Part shown: piece by piece, positions 51,401 through 52,528 of the stretch
Numbering within the stretch: the first letter of the stretch is position 1
Layout: each line of letters opens with the position of its first letter
Assembly: GCA_034231615.1 (NCBI GenBank)
Contig: CM067322.1
Span: 103,997,587 to 104,061,586 of the forward strand
Direction of reading: 5' to 3'
Source of the DNA: Meghimatium bilineatum
Taxonomy: Eukaryota > Mollusca > Gastropoda > Stylommatophora > Philomycidae
Length of the DNA stretch: 64,000 nucleotides
Translations under genes and position numbers: made by a program
The notes under the pieces: model-generated
Seen by the model: the letters and a program-made list of their open reading frames with translations, nothing else
The model's database searches: none
Told to the model about the DNA's origin: nothing

Positions 51401-52279
51401 GGGATGTAGCCGACCCATTTTATCTGCTGTCATCTGTTCATTATTTGTCTTGTATTTTCTTAAAAAAGACCTTAAGGTTGAAACTGTTGTCTTTTATAGC
51501 CTAGGTTATGCCTACTCACCTACTGTTAGGCGTATTTGTATTTTTTCAGACTGGTACCCAATACCAATAATCTGACATTCAGATATTGACTAAAAGCTAT
51601 AAATAAATAATAACTACTAATAATAGTAGGCCTAAAGTTTATATAACACTTTTTTAAGTTTATTATGAATATGATATTGATTGTCGCCTGCATGAAGTCT
51701 CTTACTTATCGTAATTACCGGCGTTAAACGCCTTTACTATTTAGACGAATTATGATAAAGTCTACCCATTCATAATACATATTAATCAATAAACCCATAA
51801 CACCTTCAGGGTCGTAGGGGTACCACATTGGATGCTTCAGCACACAGACGTGACAGAGTCCTCCAGGGAATTCTATCCTCAGTGATGTGATGAATGTGGA
51901 AATTTCTTGCCCTGTCCATTCCTTGATGTTGTCTGTCCATGTCTTTATTTGTCCTCCTCTGCTTCTTCCACCCTCGACAGTTCCACCTTCCACCCTCATA
52001 ATACATATATAATAATTACAATCCATCCACTGGGTGACTACACTGACTAGTCACTAAGTTTAGGCAGGACGTCTCACTCTCAGTCAGTGGATCGTCATAT
52101 ATTAAAATATTTTACTACGAGTTATTTGTGGACACATGAAATTCTAATATAAAATTACTGACCTCTTCATGATCCGACCTAGGACTAATAGGAGCAGGAC
52201 AAACCAAGCGAACTTTGGCTTCTGAGATGTGTACTAGACTAGAAACTAACATCAACAGATAGAGACAACCTGACGACAT
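283..52279 (-). CDS. Multi-exon gene for a secreted protein, LPMO-like N-terminal domain plus CHRD-like segments (partial, 3' end outside window)
   Basis: The gene is assembled from 18 exons, read from high to low coordinates: 52279-52163, 51007-50908, 47014-46848, 45646-45529, 44581-44491, 42765-42666, 41215-41112, 34758-34614, 31019-30948, 30303-30154, 26590-26449, 25815-25684, 25291-25212, 13452-13366, 13044-12995 (or 12919), 10814-10751, 8248-8203 and 409-283. All have AG/GT borders, and phases match at every junction except 8203 to 409, where an exon must be missing. The start codon opens a hydrophobic signal peptide (about 21 residues), so the product should be secreted or extracellular. 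Exons 2-5 carry a Cys-rich beta pattern (FEETEFQPGSPFRISL, CLLLDHIPHND, VCEDCTLML, SCARVRI) seen in chitin-binding-4/SCE4755-like LPMO-type proteins. Exons 7-15 contain beta-strand runs resembling CHRD repeats (for example GALQLTSGQWLRVEV then IQSAVLHAPG). NxS/T glycosylation sites occur in exons 3, 5, 8 and 9. The family call is by eye; the reading frames and splice sites are much firmer than the function. Confidence 0.7.
478..1541 (+). repeat. 25-bp minisatellite with about 410-433-bp segment duplication
   Basis: The unit is aacacagcaacctgctatca plus gggat (25 bp), about 35 copies, with an early 37-bp variant containing aaagtatatgacatgac. Rare variants recur in order: accttctatc at 751 and 1184, agcaatatat at 921 and 1329. 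A block of about 0.4 kb has therefore been duplicated inside the array. Confidence 0.9.
1542..1736. repeat. Fragment of a dispersed element
   Basis: The stretch at 1615-1680 (ctcatgagtcagataccc, then catttacaggtgggtagact) resembles a widely dispersed invertebrate repeat with a TACCCATTTACAG-type core. A diverged relative lies at 46485-46660. The family call is from memory of the motif. Confidence 0.35.
1737..4074 (+). repeat. 33/27/31-bp minisatellite carrying AATAAA in almost every unit
   Basis: The main unit is 33 bp (caataaagttactgtatatc then attgaaygtctaa), interspersed with a 27-bp variant (caataaagttactgtataaa tatttag) and a 31-bp variant ending ccttgaatgaag, about 72 units in all. Long ORFs on both strands are by-products of the periodicity. 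Confidence 0.95.
4140..4275 (+). repeat. Two direct copies of a 65-bp unit
   Basis: cacagtaatgactarccagt, continuing to agctctgtctagaaca, occurs at about 4167 and 4231. Confidence 0.8.
4264..4367 (-). CDS. Possible missing exon between exons 17 and 18 (weak)
   Basis: An open stretch after the acceptor-like GGTGACAG at 4368-4375 reads TFNSSLYMGLALSSGLVARN and RQIQALGQQLKLMF in the phase required by exon 17, then meets TAG at 4261-4263. No convincing phase 2 donor is seen. A second frame through the same DNA (GT GAC AGA, ending TAC TG|GTTAGT near 4.2 kb) also fits the phases. Only one, or neither, can be right. Confidence 0.2.
4461..4551 (+). repeat. 21-bp minisatellite, about 4-5 copies
   Basis: The unit is catcaacatcctgactacaa a. 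It is followed to 4660 by degenerate caaccacc/acaacatc runs. The minus strand reads DVDVCSQ repeats. Confidence 0.85.
4703..4948 (-). other. Unrecognised 81-codon ORF, possibly transposon-derived
   Basis: The ORF contains RYRQYTNTLQEQDVRLLRSF and FIMVTRLVSNEKQICYRTIH. Its composition is more protein-like than the repeat ORFs nearby, and AATAAA follows its stop. No family is recognised. Its N-terminal part overlaps one of the roughly 45-bp direct repeats flanking the SINE-like element at 4965-5240. Confidence 0.2.
4965..5240 (+). mobile_element. SINE-like dispersed element, copy 1
   Basis: The element runs from cagggcccgaaaggagc to a GA-rich tail (cgaacgcagaagaagaa). Shared blocks with 10905-11160 and the reverse of 11330-11615 include gtttaccttccatg, tcagatgtrtcaggcc and acattctgttctycagacta. 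Related sequence (acatgtttgwtctattrgta through tcatcacaagaagacag) occurs on both sides at 4912-4960 and 5257-5302, too long for a normal target duplication. Confidence 0.65.
5352..6225 (+). repeat. 24-26-bp minisatellite (aaacagcaagaggtg core)
   Basis: About 35 units share aaacagcaagaggtg with alternating linkers ttggagagtt, aggggagagtt and agggaaaagat. Linker types cluster, which indicates local expansions. Confidence 0.95.
6287..6640 (+). repeat. 72-bp minisatellite, five copies
   Basis: The unit begins atcttacagcagctcatg and ends cagcagtcagtaccc. Copies alternate tgtctgaac and tgccagaac. On the minus strand each unit contains CTGCT|GTAAGATGG, a donor-like motif, but no exon is recognised beside it. 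Confidence 0.9.
6839..7166 (+). repeat. 14-bp minisatellite (gttacatggatggr)
   Basis: About 23 units of gttacatggatggg or gttacatggatgga occur in mixed order. All three plus frames stay open, giving ORFs of 123-172 codons that are artefacts. Confidence 0.95.
7248..7375 (+). repeat. 20-bp minisatellite, about six copies
   Basis: The unit is gggatgcttgagagaagtgt, with diverged copies at the right end. Confidence 0.9.
7478..8210 (+). repeat. 24-bp minisatellite containing a splice-donor copy in every unit
   Basis: About 31 units of catgttccatgaatttgata ctta occur; some lack ctta. On the gene strand each full unit reads GGAACAT|GTAAGTATC, identical to the exon 17 end and donor at 8203/8202. The array therefore starts exactly at the intron's first base and re-uses about nine exonic bases. 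Confidence 0.95.
8203..8248 (-). CDS. Exon 17 of secreted gene, ending in a repeated splice donor
   Basis: The acceptor is TTTGTCTGCAG|TTACTT and the donor GGAACAT|GTAAGTATC (46 bp, phase 0 to 1). It encodes LLGSSLRYCHLVDGT. The last exonic bases ATGGAACAT and the donor recur in the adjoining 24-bp array, about 31 units. Confidence 0.55.
8390..8640 (-). pseudogene. RT C-terminal tail of a non-LTR retrotransposon
   Basis: The minus strand reads FGHVMKHDSLSKILF and then, after frameshifts, AEDRDVRRDFYADASSMSP. This is the typical end of endonuclease-RT proteins in invertebrates (GHVxRHDSLxK ... AEDRxxWR ...). Confidence 0.65.
8641..9427. other. Intron, no gene seen
   Basis: AT-rich unique sequence with a (tg)n run near 8790 and a 36-bp direct repeat containing aaactaacattgatggacta at 8874 and 8909. 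No exon or element boundary is recognisable. Confidence 0.4.
9428..10472 (+). repeat. 36-bp minisatellite with mixed 3-unit order
   Basis: About 29 units of aacatggacaaatataacgt ctggttgaatacaaac. Position variants (acaaat/acgaat, gtctgg/gtgtgg) recur mostly in a K-K-E order of 108 bp. Because 36 is a multiple of three, frames of more than 350 codons stay open on both strands (MDKYNVWLNTNN on plus). Confidence 0.95.
10556..10725 (+). repeat. 32-33-bp minisatellite, about five copies
   Basis: The unit is ttcatcactaaacaagtttt tctactgttgtc. It lies just downstream of tentative exon 16 on the gene strand. Confidence 0.9.
10751..10814 (-). CDS. Exon 16 of secreted gene (tentative)
   Basis: The acceptor is TATATTTCCAG|CCATTT and the donor GATGAG|GTATGC (64 bp). 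Only the phase 2 entry is open, and it encodes HLSGWGNALHVCMVERDLVD. The phases fit exon 15 (donor A) and exon 17, but at this length chance agreement is possible. Confidence 0.45.
10905..11160 (+). mobile_element. SINE-like dispersed element, copy 2
   Basis: Same family as 4965-5240: gtttaccttccatgtatatc, ggttatgggggtggggctgg, tcagatgtatcaggcc, and an end in gagaacaaacaaagaag. It is in inverted orientation to copy 3, 170 bp away. Confidence 0.65.
11185..11310 (+). repeat. Degenerate minisatellite (gaggcyrgtatgtg)
   Basis: Five or six diverged copies of about 18-20 bp around ggtatgtgaggtccatatg. Confidence 0.6.
11330..11615 (-). mobile_element. SINE-like dispersed element, copy 3
   Basis: Reverse copy of the same family: it starts with a cttcttcttcttcatttggt tail and ends near tgtacttcattttgggctct. 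With copy 2 it forms an inverted pair that could fold in RNA. Confidence 0.6.
11616..12239. other. Intron, no gene seen
   Basis: Unique sequence apart from three short degenerate repeats (gattgaatcacaga) at 11890-11970. No supported exon. Confidence 0.4.
12240..12948 (+). repeat. 32-bp minisatellite with strong splice donor in each unit
   Basis: About 22 nearly identical units of gaacttacatgaatcatggc ttctaggcaaca; only two carry a ggttt change. On the gene strand every unit reads ATTCAT|GTAAGTTCTG. The first unit merges with the exon 15 reading frame, so donor B of exon 15 is the array's own motif. Confidence 0.97.
12995..13044 (-). CDS. Exon 15 of secreted gene (two possible donors)
   Basis: The acceptor is TTTCACTAG|CTGAAT. 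Donor A, CCAGG|GTATGAAC, ends at 12995 (50 bp, phase 2) and joins exon 16. Donor B, ATTCAT|GTAAGTTCT, ends at 12919 (126 bp, phase 0), lies inside the first unit of the 32-bp array and would join exon 17 directly. Both are in frame, so alternative splicing is possible. It encodes LNGLSTPIQSAVLHAPG. Confidence 0.6.
13050..13200 (+). repeat. Two direct copies of a 70-bp unit
   Basis: The unit containing ttatcattatatytcaacca and ctctgctacaactaaggtgt occurs twice. Confidence 0.8.
13366..13452 (-). CDS. Exon 14 of secreted gene (CHRD-like)
   Basis: The acceptor is TCTCTTTAG|ACAGTT and the donor GTTGTG|GTCAGTAAC (87 bp, phase 0 to 0). It encodes TVLRDDMGNIHGMGALQLTS then GQWLRVEVV. With exon 15 it gives the best CHRD-like stretch (short strands followed by an xHAPG turn). 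Confidence 0.65.
13537..25185 (+). repeat. 11.6-kb satellite of 40/35-bp hairpin units in one intron
   Basis: About 300 units alternate between 40 bp (catttaactgtcatagtggt gtgagatgttagcgatctca) and 35 bp (catttaaccagtggt in place of the first 20). Every unit holds an inverted repeat, TGTGAGAT-N7-ATCTCACA, able to form an 8-bp stem with a 7-nt loop. Rare variants repeat at fixed distances: agattttagc at 16721 and 20766 (4045), at 17786 and 21791 (4005), and gtgagagatg at 17391 and 21396 (4005). A block of about 4 kb is therefore duplicated. The tgttgtag and tgtcatag sub-types form alternating domains. Both ends are more diverged (caaccatag and gtaagatg variants). Confidence 0.98.
25186..25211 (-). 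repeat. Short duplication of the exon 13 end
   Basis: GAGGATATGTATGT from the exon 13 end and donor is repeated 27 bp downstream as GAGGATATGTATGTGAGATC, which runs straight into the first hairpin unit. Confidence 0.8.
25212..25291 (-). CDS. Exon 13 of secreted gene
   Basis: The acceptor is TTCCTCAG|TTGGAT and the donor ATGTAT|GTAAGTATC (80 bp, phase 1 to 0). It encodes VGFLKTVEVETDKEVAVLVG then DLEEDMY. It directly precedes the intron holding the 11.6-kb hairpin satellite. Confidence 0.7.
25445..25672 (+). repeat. 22-bp minisatellite directly downstream of exon 12
   Basis: About ten copies of acatacaagatgttcatctc ac, some extended to 26-36 bp. On the gene strand it begins within about 30 bp of the exon 12 donor and contains GTGAGATG. 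Confidence 0.9.
25684..25815 (-). CDS. Exon 12 of secreted gene (acceptor uncertain)
   Basis: The donor is AACACAG|GTACATATG. The more obvious acceptor TTGCAG puts a stop in frame, so the downstream AG at 25816-25817 (TTTGTTAG|ACATTA) is used to keep phase 1. It encodes IKVDCMIHMSTAIPMIEITI and PHSFYGVVEAAFDITDQVAY. Confidence 0.6.
25830..26205. other. AT-rich intron, one 44-bp duplication
   Basis: The unit attcctacagcttaagttca aatattcaacaaatttctatc occurs twice at 26034-26115. Nothing else is seen. Confidence 0.5.
26206..26405 (+). repeat. 38-bp minisatellite downstream of exon 11
   Basis: Five copies of aaatgatacaactcaggcca gccagcatcttacccact. On the gene strand each unit holds AGTGG|GTAAGATG, and the array starts about 45 bp past the exon 11 donor. 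Confidence 0.93.
26449..26590 (-). CDS. Exon 11 of secreted gene (CHRD-like strand pattern)
   Basis: The acceptor is GTTTCTCAG|GCATTC and the donor TTGGTGC|GTAAGTAC (142 bp, phase 0 to 1). It encodes AFLQSVHVTDHGILGITVIE, NRAYITAVLHVDKEVIQTIR and IKGPDLV. The G-strand-turn-strand arrangement resembles a CHRD beta repeat, a weak by-eye match. Confidence 0.7.
26836..26947 (+). repeat. Two direct copies of a 52-bp unit
   Basis: caacactccaatctttgtcc through gacagattcaagat occurs twice in the intron between exons 10 and 11. Confidence 0.85.
27003..27988 (+). repeat. 16-bp minisatellite (gcagtggatactacaa)
   Basis: About 61 units with atgct, atact and atattaaaag variants in mixed order. ORFs rich in SSGYYKQWILQAVD in all plus frames are artefacts. 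Confidence 0.97.
28030..28840 (+). repeat. 27-bp minisatellite (tctacacaacaagtctggtttaacatg type)
   Basis: About 30 copies; the right-hand third has acatcaag in place of acaacaag, marking a younger sub-expansion. Confidence 0.97.
28918..29166 (+). repeat. 22-30-bp minisatellite with AATAAAACTGTG core
   Basis: About nine units of rgcaataaaactgtgtgcat ggaaa. AATAAA is present in nearly every copy. Confidence 0.9.
29167..29470 (-). pseudogene. Reverse-transcriptase palm fragment of a non-LTR element
   Basis: Minus-strand pieces in shifted frames: ARQLQEKCREQNIGLFTTFL, VNREGL and HLNPFPVTNGVKQGCSYA, then PTLFSML. This order (finger helix, palm strand, NGVKQGC, PTLF) is the hallmark of endonuclease-RT proteins. 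Several frameshifts break it. Confidence 0.8.
29473..29890 (+). repeat. 35-bp minisatellite
   Basis: Twelve copies of gggaacaatgtgcttgccaa ccyggctgaccgtat. It abuts the RT fragment and has expanded right at that fragment's 5' side. Confidence 0.95.
30154..30303 (-). CDS. Exon 10 of secreted gene
   Basis: The acceptor is ACATTTCAG|CACTTT and the donor TATGTG|GTAAGTC (150 bp, phase 0 to 0). It encodes HFSEGRLSSLHDMYSETGWL, VSHKFLGPHAEDHVAAVPSG and QCAPEANYYV. It has coding-like composition and an open frame across the whole exon. Confidence 0.75.
30370..30560 (-). mobile_element. SINE-like dispersed element, copy 4 (partial)
   Basis: Reverse copy: gtttacagcttggctgcgat, gtgccttctgatctgacaca and cttacaacatgcatggcagg match the family. 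Confidence 0.55.
30697..30940 (+). repeat. 33-35-bp repeat copying the exon 9 donor
   Basis: Six diverged units contain cacatacctgtgtgatatgt. On the gene strand they read ATATCACACAG|GTATGTGT, matching the true exon 9 end GTGACACAG|GTATGTGT at 30948/30947. The real donor is the first unit of the array. Confidence 0.85.
30948..31019 (-). CDS. Exon 9 of secreted gene
   Basis: The acceptor is TCTAACAG|GATGG and the donor GTGACACAG|GTATGTG (72 bp, phase 0 to 0). It encodes DGQLVLNIIGSYKSLAADIV then NVTQ. The donor with its exonic flank ACACAG is copied repeatedly in the array that follows. Confidence 0.65.
31020..31619. other. Intron with a short direct repeat and possible Penelope-type flank
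   Basis: gtgctggttagtggcc and gtgcgggttagtggcc occur 75 bp apart. The segment at 31400-31460 (ccacgtatcggctcaaattg, aacctttttcaagagac) looks like the terminal-repeat sequence common around Penelope-like elements. No ORF is supported. Confidence 0.35.
31620..31850 (+). pseudogene. RT C-terminal tail
   Basis: Broken frames read VTTGKTEGNRDRWGRE and NLARHGNNNDPDNNTVN. The second motif, NLARHGNNNDPN, recurs in the reverse copy at 58990-59380, so both belong to one family. Confidence 0.6.
31851..32675. other. AT-rich low-complexity stretch, probable 3' region of the Penelope-like fragment
   Basis: Many acatacataaa/tatacacac motifs and an (at)n run at 32179-32194. ORFs here are compositional. Confidence 0.4.
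32676..32985 (-). pseudogene. GIY-YIG endonuclease end of a Penelope-like element
   Basis: The frame reads VFYSIICKRCDMKYIGETDR, RLADRFAEHLRDITNHRDSP and VANHFNSPSHHG, ending QPHGMNINHHFV then stop. CxxCxxxYIGET with the downstream RFxEH is the C-terminal GIY-YIG nuclease of Penelope-like retroelements. Only about the last 100 codons are preserved; the upstream sequence has stops and no RT is seen. Confidence 0.85.
33105..33290 (+). pseudogene. RT C-terminal tail
   Basis: The broken frame reads RRRGRRRRR, then EEAGRSAQDRV, then ENMSHDDDAE, the typical GRPRRRW...SLEEAxxxAQDR...MSHDDD end of invertebrate non-LTR proteins. Confidence 0.6.
33342..34512 (+). repeat. 24-bp minisatellite, about 49 copies
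   Basis: The unit is aggacaaacatcaaccttca tctt. The only frequent change is c/t in aaycttc, plus one ttcatcat variant present twice 600 bp apart (33647 and 34247), evidence of a 0.6-kb internal duplication. Frames of about 405 codons on both strands are artefacts. Confidence 0.97.
34614..34758 (-). CDS. Exon 8 of secreted gene
   Basis: The acceptor is CCCAAACAG|AGGTCC and the donor TTGAAG|GTGGGA (145 bp, phase 2 to 0). It encodes GPIERVEVRHNMTNIWNVTV followed by TAVDIADKAGAVRVTWESLD, a beta-rich extracellular-type stretch with an NMT glycosylation site. It lies 6.4 kb from exon 7; a retroelement and satellite fill the intron. Confidence 0.7.
34990..37664 (+). pseudogene. Decayed I/jockey-type retrotransposon (RT, RNase H, C-terminal Cys motif)
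   Basis: Order along the strand: RT finger at 35045 (GRIPEEWLHCYLLPLAKPG, NYRMITLQNVYGKVLERTI), palm strand at 35320 (VVATVDLEDAYN), GLPYGSPLSPILFNVYT near 35497, the catalytic YxDD region reading YVGD at 35596, and thumb NPTKANIVWFSLNN and MKYLGITFDRSLSF at 35715-35865. A connector MRAVLGCTRDTPIMTMRFLL at 36050, an RNase H start with TNGS in place of TDGS at 36437, and PGHAGVRGNERADVLAGKAL at 37313 follow. The end HIWECSQCCDAC is at 37626. Several frameshifts, stops and the lost YADD Asp show it is dead. It is split by the insertion at 36725-37293. Confidence 0.9.
36725..37293 (+). mobile_element. 569-bp insertion with 14-bp target-site duplication
   Basis: cattacatagattt occurs at 36711-36724 and 37294-37307, one copy on each side, and the RNase H reading resumes exactly after the second. 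The insert ends in a short (caac)n tail (cagcaaccaaccaaccaacc) and has an internal (ta)n run at 36898. A tailed, TSD-flanked element without an ORF suggests a SINE or truncated LINE. The family is not recognised. Confidence 0.8.
37774..38964 (+). mobile_element. TTAA-flanked non-autonomous element 1 (piggyBac-like)
   Basis: TTAA at 37770-37773 and 38965-38968 flanks 1191 bp. The left end CCCCTTCCATGCGGAG and the inverted right end CCCCTCTTCTGCACTG give weak terminal inverted repeats. No transposase frame is seen. It is nested by another TTAA element at 37845-38148. Confidence 0.65.
37845..38148 (+). mobile_element. Nested 304-bp TTAA-flanked MITE
   Basis: TTAA at 37841-37844 and 38149-38152. 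The left end CCCTCTGACCACACAT and the inverted right end CCCTCCAACCGGGCAT share 10 of 16 bases. It lies inside element 1. Confidence 0.6.
39143..40034 (+). mobile_element. TTAA-flanked non-autonomous element 2
   Basis: TTAA at 39139-39142 and 40035-40038 flanks 892 AT-rich bases within the 29-bp array. The ends are CCTTTAGGACGCG and, inverted, CCTGTGTTTACAT; only the outer CCT is well matched. Confidence 0.6.
40096..40955 (+). mobile_element. TTAA-flanked non-autonomous element 3
   Basis: TTAA at 40092-40095 and 40956-40959 flanks 860 bp. The terminal repeats CTCATTCCAGCCGG and CTGATTCTGGCCGG agree at 11 of 14 positions. No coding capacity. Confidence 0.7.
41112..41215 (-). CDS. Exon 7 of secreted LPMO-like gene
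   Basis: The acceptor is TCATATCAG|TACATG. The donor chosen is AACCT|GTGAGAG, because the resulting phase 2 end joins exon 8 in frame (CT+A = Leu). It encodes YMKDFSCVQTDTGAVLTLDL and then LHNHLNIEIPGGLN. A weaker donor exists 12 bases earlier. Without splicing, the frame would stop at TGA just past the donor. Confidence 0.6.
41240..42098 (+). repeat. 33-bp minisatellite (gaatctagatgtaacaat core)
   Basis: About 25 units of gaatctagatgtaacaatat tttatgacacata, with a few 35-bp units (cacatacagaat). Confidence 0.97.
42099..42660. repeat. Unique intron with degenerate short repeats
   Basis: Between 42240 and 42440 phrases around cagtaaactcaggagtcagt recur about five times with divergence. Nothing else is seen. 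Confidence 0.5.
42666..42765 (-). CDS. Exon 6 of secreted LPMO-like gene
   Basis: The acceptor is TTTCTACAG|ACCTAC and the donor TATCAG|GTATGA (100 bp, phase 2 to 0). It encodes PTVHGVNRDLNHCSEYLSNL then AGDWPYRPQDIYQ. The Cys and GDWP segment looks like the linker that follows the N-terminal domain in related secreted proteins. Confidence 0.7.
42770..43200. other. Intron, nothing recognised
   Basis: AT-rich unique sequence between exon 6 and the RNase H fragment. Confidence 0.4.
43205..44191 (+). repeat. Direct repeats around the RNase H fragment and 61-bp triplication
   Basis: ggttaggtttgaggttggtg plus agagagtgtaag occurs at 43210 and 43986, flanking the RNase H fragment. The 61-bp unit starting agagagtgtaagtactcagt is then present three times at 44009-44191. 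On the gene strand it contains CCAT|GTAAGAGAAC. Confidence 0.8.
43225..43975 (+). pseudogene. RNase H and C-terminal part of a non-LTR retrotransposon
   Basis: The frames read NNCDAEIQAIRVATEKLLNS at 43340, a damaged WIPSHCGIPGNEKADQLxKEGA-like segment at 43510, then RTGHN, MYTKFKIGNKAMCTCGQAVQ and SAKHILQECSEHETLRQTYW at 43755-43885. The RNase H core, xHCGxxGNExAD, and a CxCG...H...C knuckle are typical. Stops and frameshifts make it inactive. Confidence 0.85.
44195..44320 (+). mobile_element. Diverged SINE-like fragment, copy 5
   Basis: tcagatgtgtcaaatcattg, gacgcatcacatttccgttc and gagctacatccaactgg align with the middle of the family seen at 4965-5240. Confidence 0.4.
44491..44581 (-). 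CDS. Exon 5 of secreted LPMO-like gene
   Basis: The acceptor is CCCCTCAG|AACATC and the donor ATTAG|GTATTA (91 bp, phase 1 to 2). It encodes EHQMCDVASKNGSYDGSSC then TVYTSCARVRIR. The closing xSCAxVxI strand corresponds to the last strand of the LPMO-like domain. Confidence 0.75.
44790..44935 (+). repeat. Degenerate 19-38-bp repeat (tttctgtacctgttatttca)
   Basis: About seven diverged copies of atttctgtgcctgctattt. Confidence 0.8.
45019..45400 (+). repeat. 21-bp minisatellite, about 18 copies
   Basis: Unit attacatcagtacaatgaaca. The plus frame repeats NNYISTM and is an artefact. Confidence 0.95.
45409..45528 (+). repeat. 29-bp minisatellite starting at the exon 4 donor
   Basis: Four copies of atctgtcaatggctacaatc aaagatctg. 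On the gene strand the intron's first bases, GTTAGCTCTTTGATTTTAGC, are themselves a diverged first unit (GATCTTTGATTGTAGC). Confidence 0.9.
45529..45646 (-). CDS. Exon 4 of secreted LPMO-like gene
   Basis: The acceptor is TGTTCTCAG|AGCC and the donor CCAAG|GTTAGC (118 bp, phase 0 to 1). It encodes SHEYPLGVCHGSTYHITIRV then PDVVCEDCTLML; the xCxxCxL strand is typical of the domain core. The downstream intron is tandem repeat from its first bases. Confidence 0.75.
45655..46800 (+). repeat. 30-bp minisatellite filling intron 3, interrupted once
   Basis: The unit is actcagctgttacacattag ataaacactg. About 16 good copies lie at 45655-46140, with degenerate copies to 46400 and again at 46664-46800. 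The interruption at about 46420-46660 is a dispersed element fragment. Confidence 0.93.
46420..46660 (+). mobile_element. Dispersed element fragment carrying one copy of the 40-bp hairpin motif
   Basis: gtgtgagatgttagcaatct cacattt at 46461-46487 is an almost exact copy of the unit forming the 11.6-kb satellite (one a for g change). It is followed by unrelated sequence with ggtacccattaaggctgtgt cgacctgggagc and aactggggaatgaattcaga, typical of a widespread interspersed repeat. The 30-bp array flanks it on both sides. Confidence 0.6.
46848..47014 (-). CDS. Exon 3 of secreted LPMO-like gene
   Basis: The exon is 167 bp, enters in phase 1 after CATCACAG and leaves in phase 0 at CTCAAAAA|GTATGTT. 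It encodes GSPFRISLLNNN and later SCLLLDHIPHNDLAVISPEC. The LLDxIPH motif is the best single clue to the chitin-binding-4/SCE4755-like family. Two NxS/T sites (NVS, NST) are present. Confidence 0.75.
47015..47389. other. Intron, nothing recognised
   Basis: A degenerate tatctgtctatctatctata run near 47338 is the only structure. Confidence 0.35.
47390..47570 (-). pseudogene. Possible RT C-terminal tail (weak)
   Basis: On the minus strand broken frames read MTHRHDGYKAKGRTCKRWIK and TGTILQTENRKAISRELLYP, similar to CR1-like tails, with stops. Confidence 0.4.
47848..49172 (+). repeat. 29-bp minisatellite, about 45 copies with no visible variation
   Basis: The unit is gatacaagatcaacattgta gcactgaga. 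I found no substitution between units. The flanks are agatacaagatca at the left and gcactgggtgaaatgagatt at the right. Confidence 0.98.
49340..49830 (+). pseudogene. RT C-terminal region of a non-LTR retrotransposon
   Basis: The frame reads VYQAAVISSLLYACETWTVY, ARHARRLNHFHLSCLRKILN and IHWWNKILDSDVLM, then CWAGLMVRMKDYRLPKMLYG and RFKD-like FKDTLLKKLLHKADLTGIT. This is the thumb and tail (LLYGCETW ... GHVxRMxDxRLPK). One or two frameshifts near 49530 break it. Confidence 0.9.
50030..50190 (+). repeat. 47-bp repeat, about 3.4 copies
   Basis: Unit aatatctattactgaaatat caatgataaaatctacattt tataagt. Confidence 0.95.
50365..50570 (+). repeat. 29-bp minisatellite, about seven copies
   Basis: Unit ggttggcattaagatgggtg tattagagt. 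Confidence 0.95.
50575..50695 (+). mobile_element. SINE-like fragment, copy 6 (3' end)
   Basis: Contains acaatgcattccacttttt, gatcctgctacaagaaaaat and a gaatgatgaagaagaagaag tail, like the 3' end of the family. Confidence 0.5.
50703..50808 (+). repeat. 23-bp minisatellite, five copies
   Basis: Unit gacactgacatctacaaaat gat, about 100 bp downstream of the exon 2 donor on the gene strand. Confidence 0.93.
50908..51007 (-). CDS. Exon 2 of secreted LPMO-like gene
   Basis: The acceptor is AAATGGCAG|AGTTCC and the donor is CAACCAG|GTAATT; the 100 bp run from phase 0 to phase 1. It encodes SSCDLDTSTARKDVTILYAG and then LLSVTFEETEFQP, matching the family pattern of a Cys-containing loop, a beta strand and an FxET strand. 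Confidence 0.75.
51010..51800. other. Intron 1, mostly unrecognised
   Basis: Two or three copies of gtgatgtggacat near 51050-51110 and a G-run at 51242-51254. No other feature. Confidence 0.4.
51800..52012 (-). pseudogene. RT C-terminal tail inside intron 1
   Basis: Minus frames with shifts: VEGGTVEGGRSRGGQIKTWT, DNIKEWTGQEISTFITSLRI and HPMWYPYDPEGVMGLL. The tail is the same type as at 8390-8640. Confidence 0.8.
52163..52279 (-). CDS. Exon 1: start codon and signal peptide
   Basis: The exon gives 39 codons from ATG at 52279 and ends at GAAGAG|GTCAGT in phase 0. The residues CLYLLMLVSSLVHISEA form a classic signal peptide with likely cleavage after SEA, leaving a mature start KVRLVCPAP. In the LPMO-like family the mature chain normally begins with a copper-binding His followed by a similar beta strand; here that position reads Lys. 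No clear TATA box is seen upstream. Confidence 0.75.
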
Positions 52280-52528
52280 GTTTGTTTGTAGAGAGAGTTT
52301 CTAGCAGATCTGTGTTCTAGCAATATTGTTAACCAGTGTTACCACTGACGTTTTGGAATTACTCCATAAAAAACCCTAGATAACCCCAGACTATCAATCA
52401 ATCAATAAATAAAAAAATAAGGACAGGACATCAGTTCAATAAGGCTAGCTAATATCAATCAATTGCCATGTCGAGTGGCGCAGGCGATCATGTTTCTCCA
52501 CAATTCTCTGTCTCTTGTGTTAATAAAT
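52280..52528. promoter_or_regulatory. Upstream region of the secreted gene, no motif recognised
   Basis: The sequence just above the start codon should hold the 5' UTR and promoter. No TATA box or other core motif stands out, and the first exon may have an untranslated partner further upstream. Confidence 0.25.
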
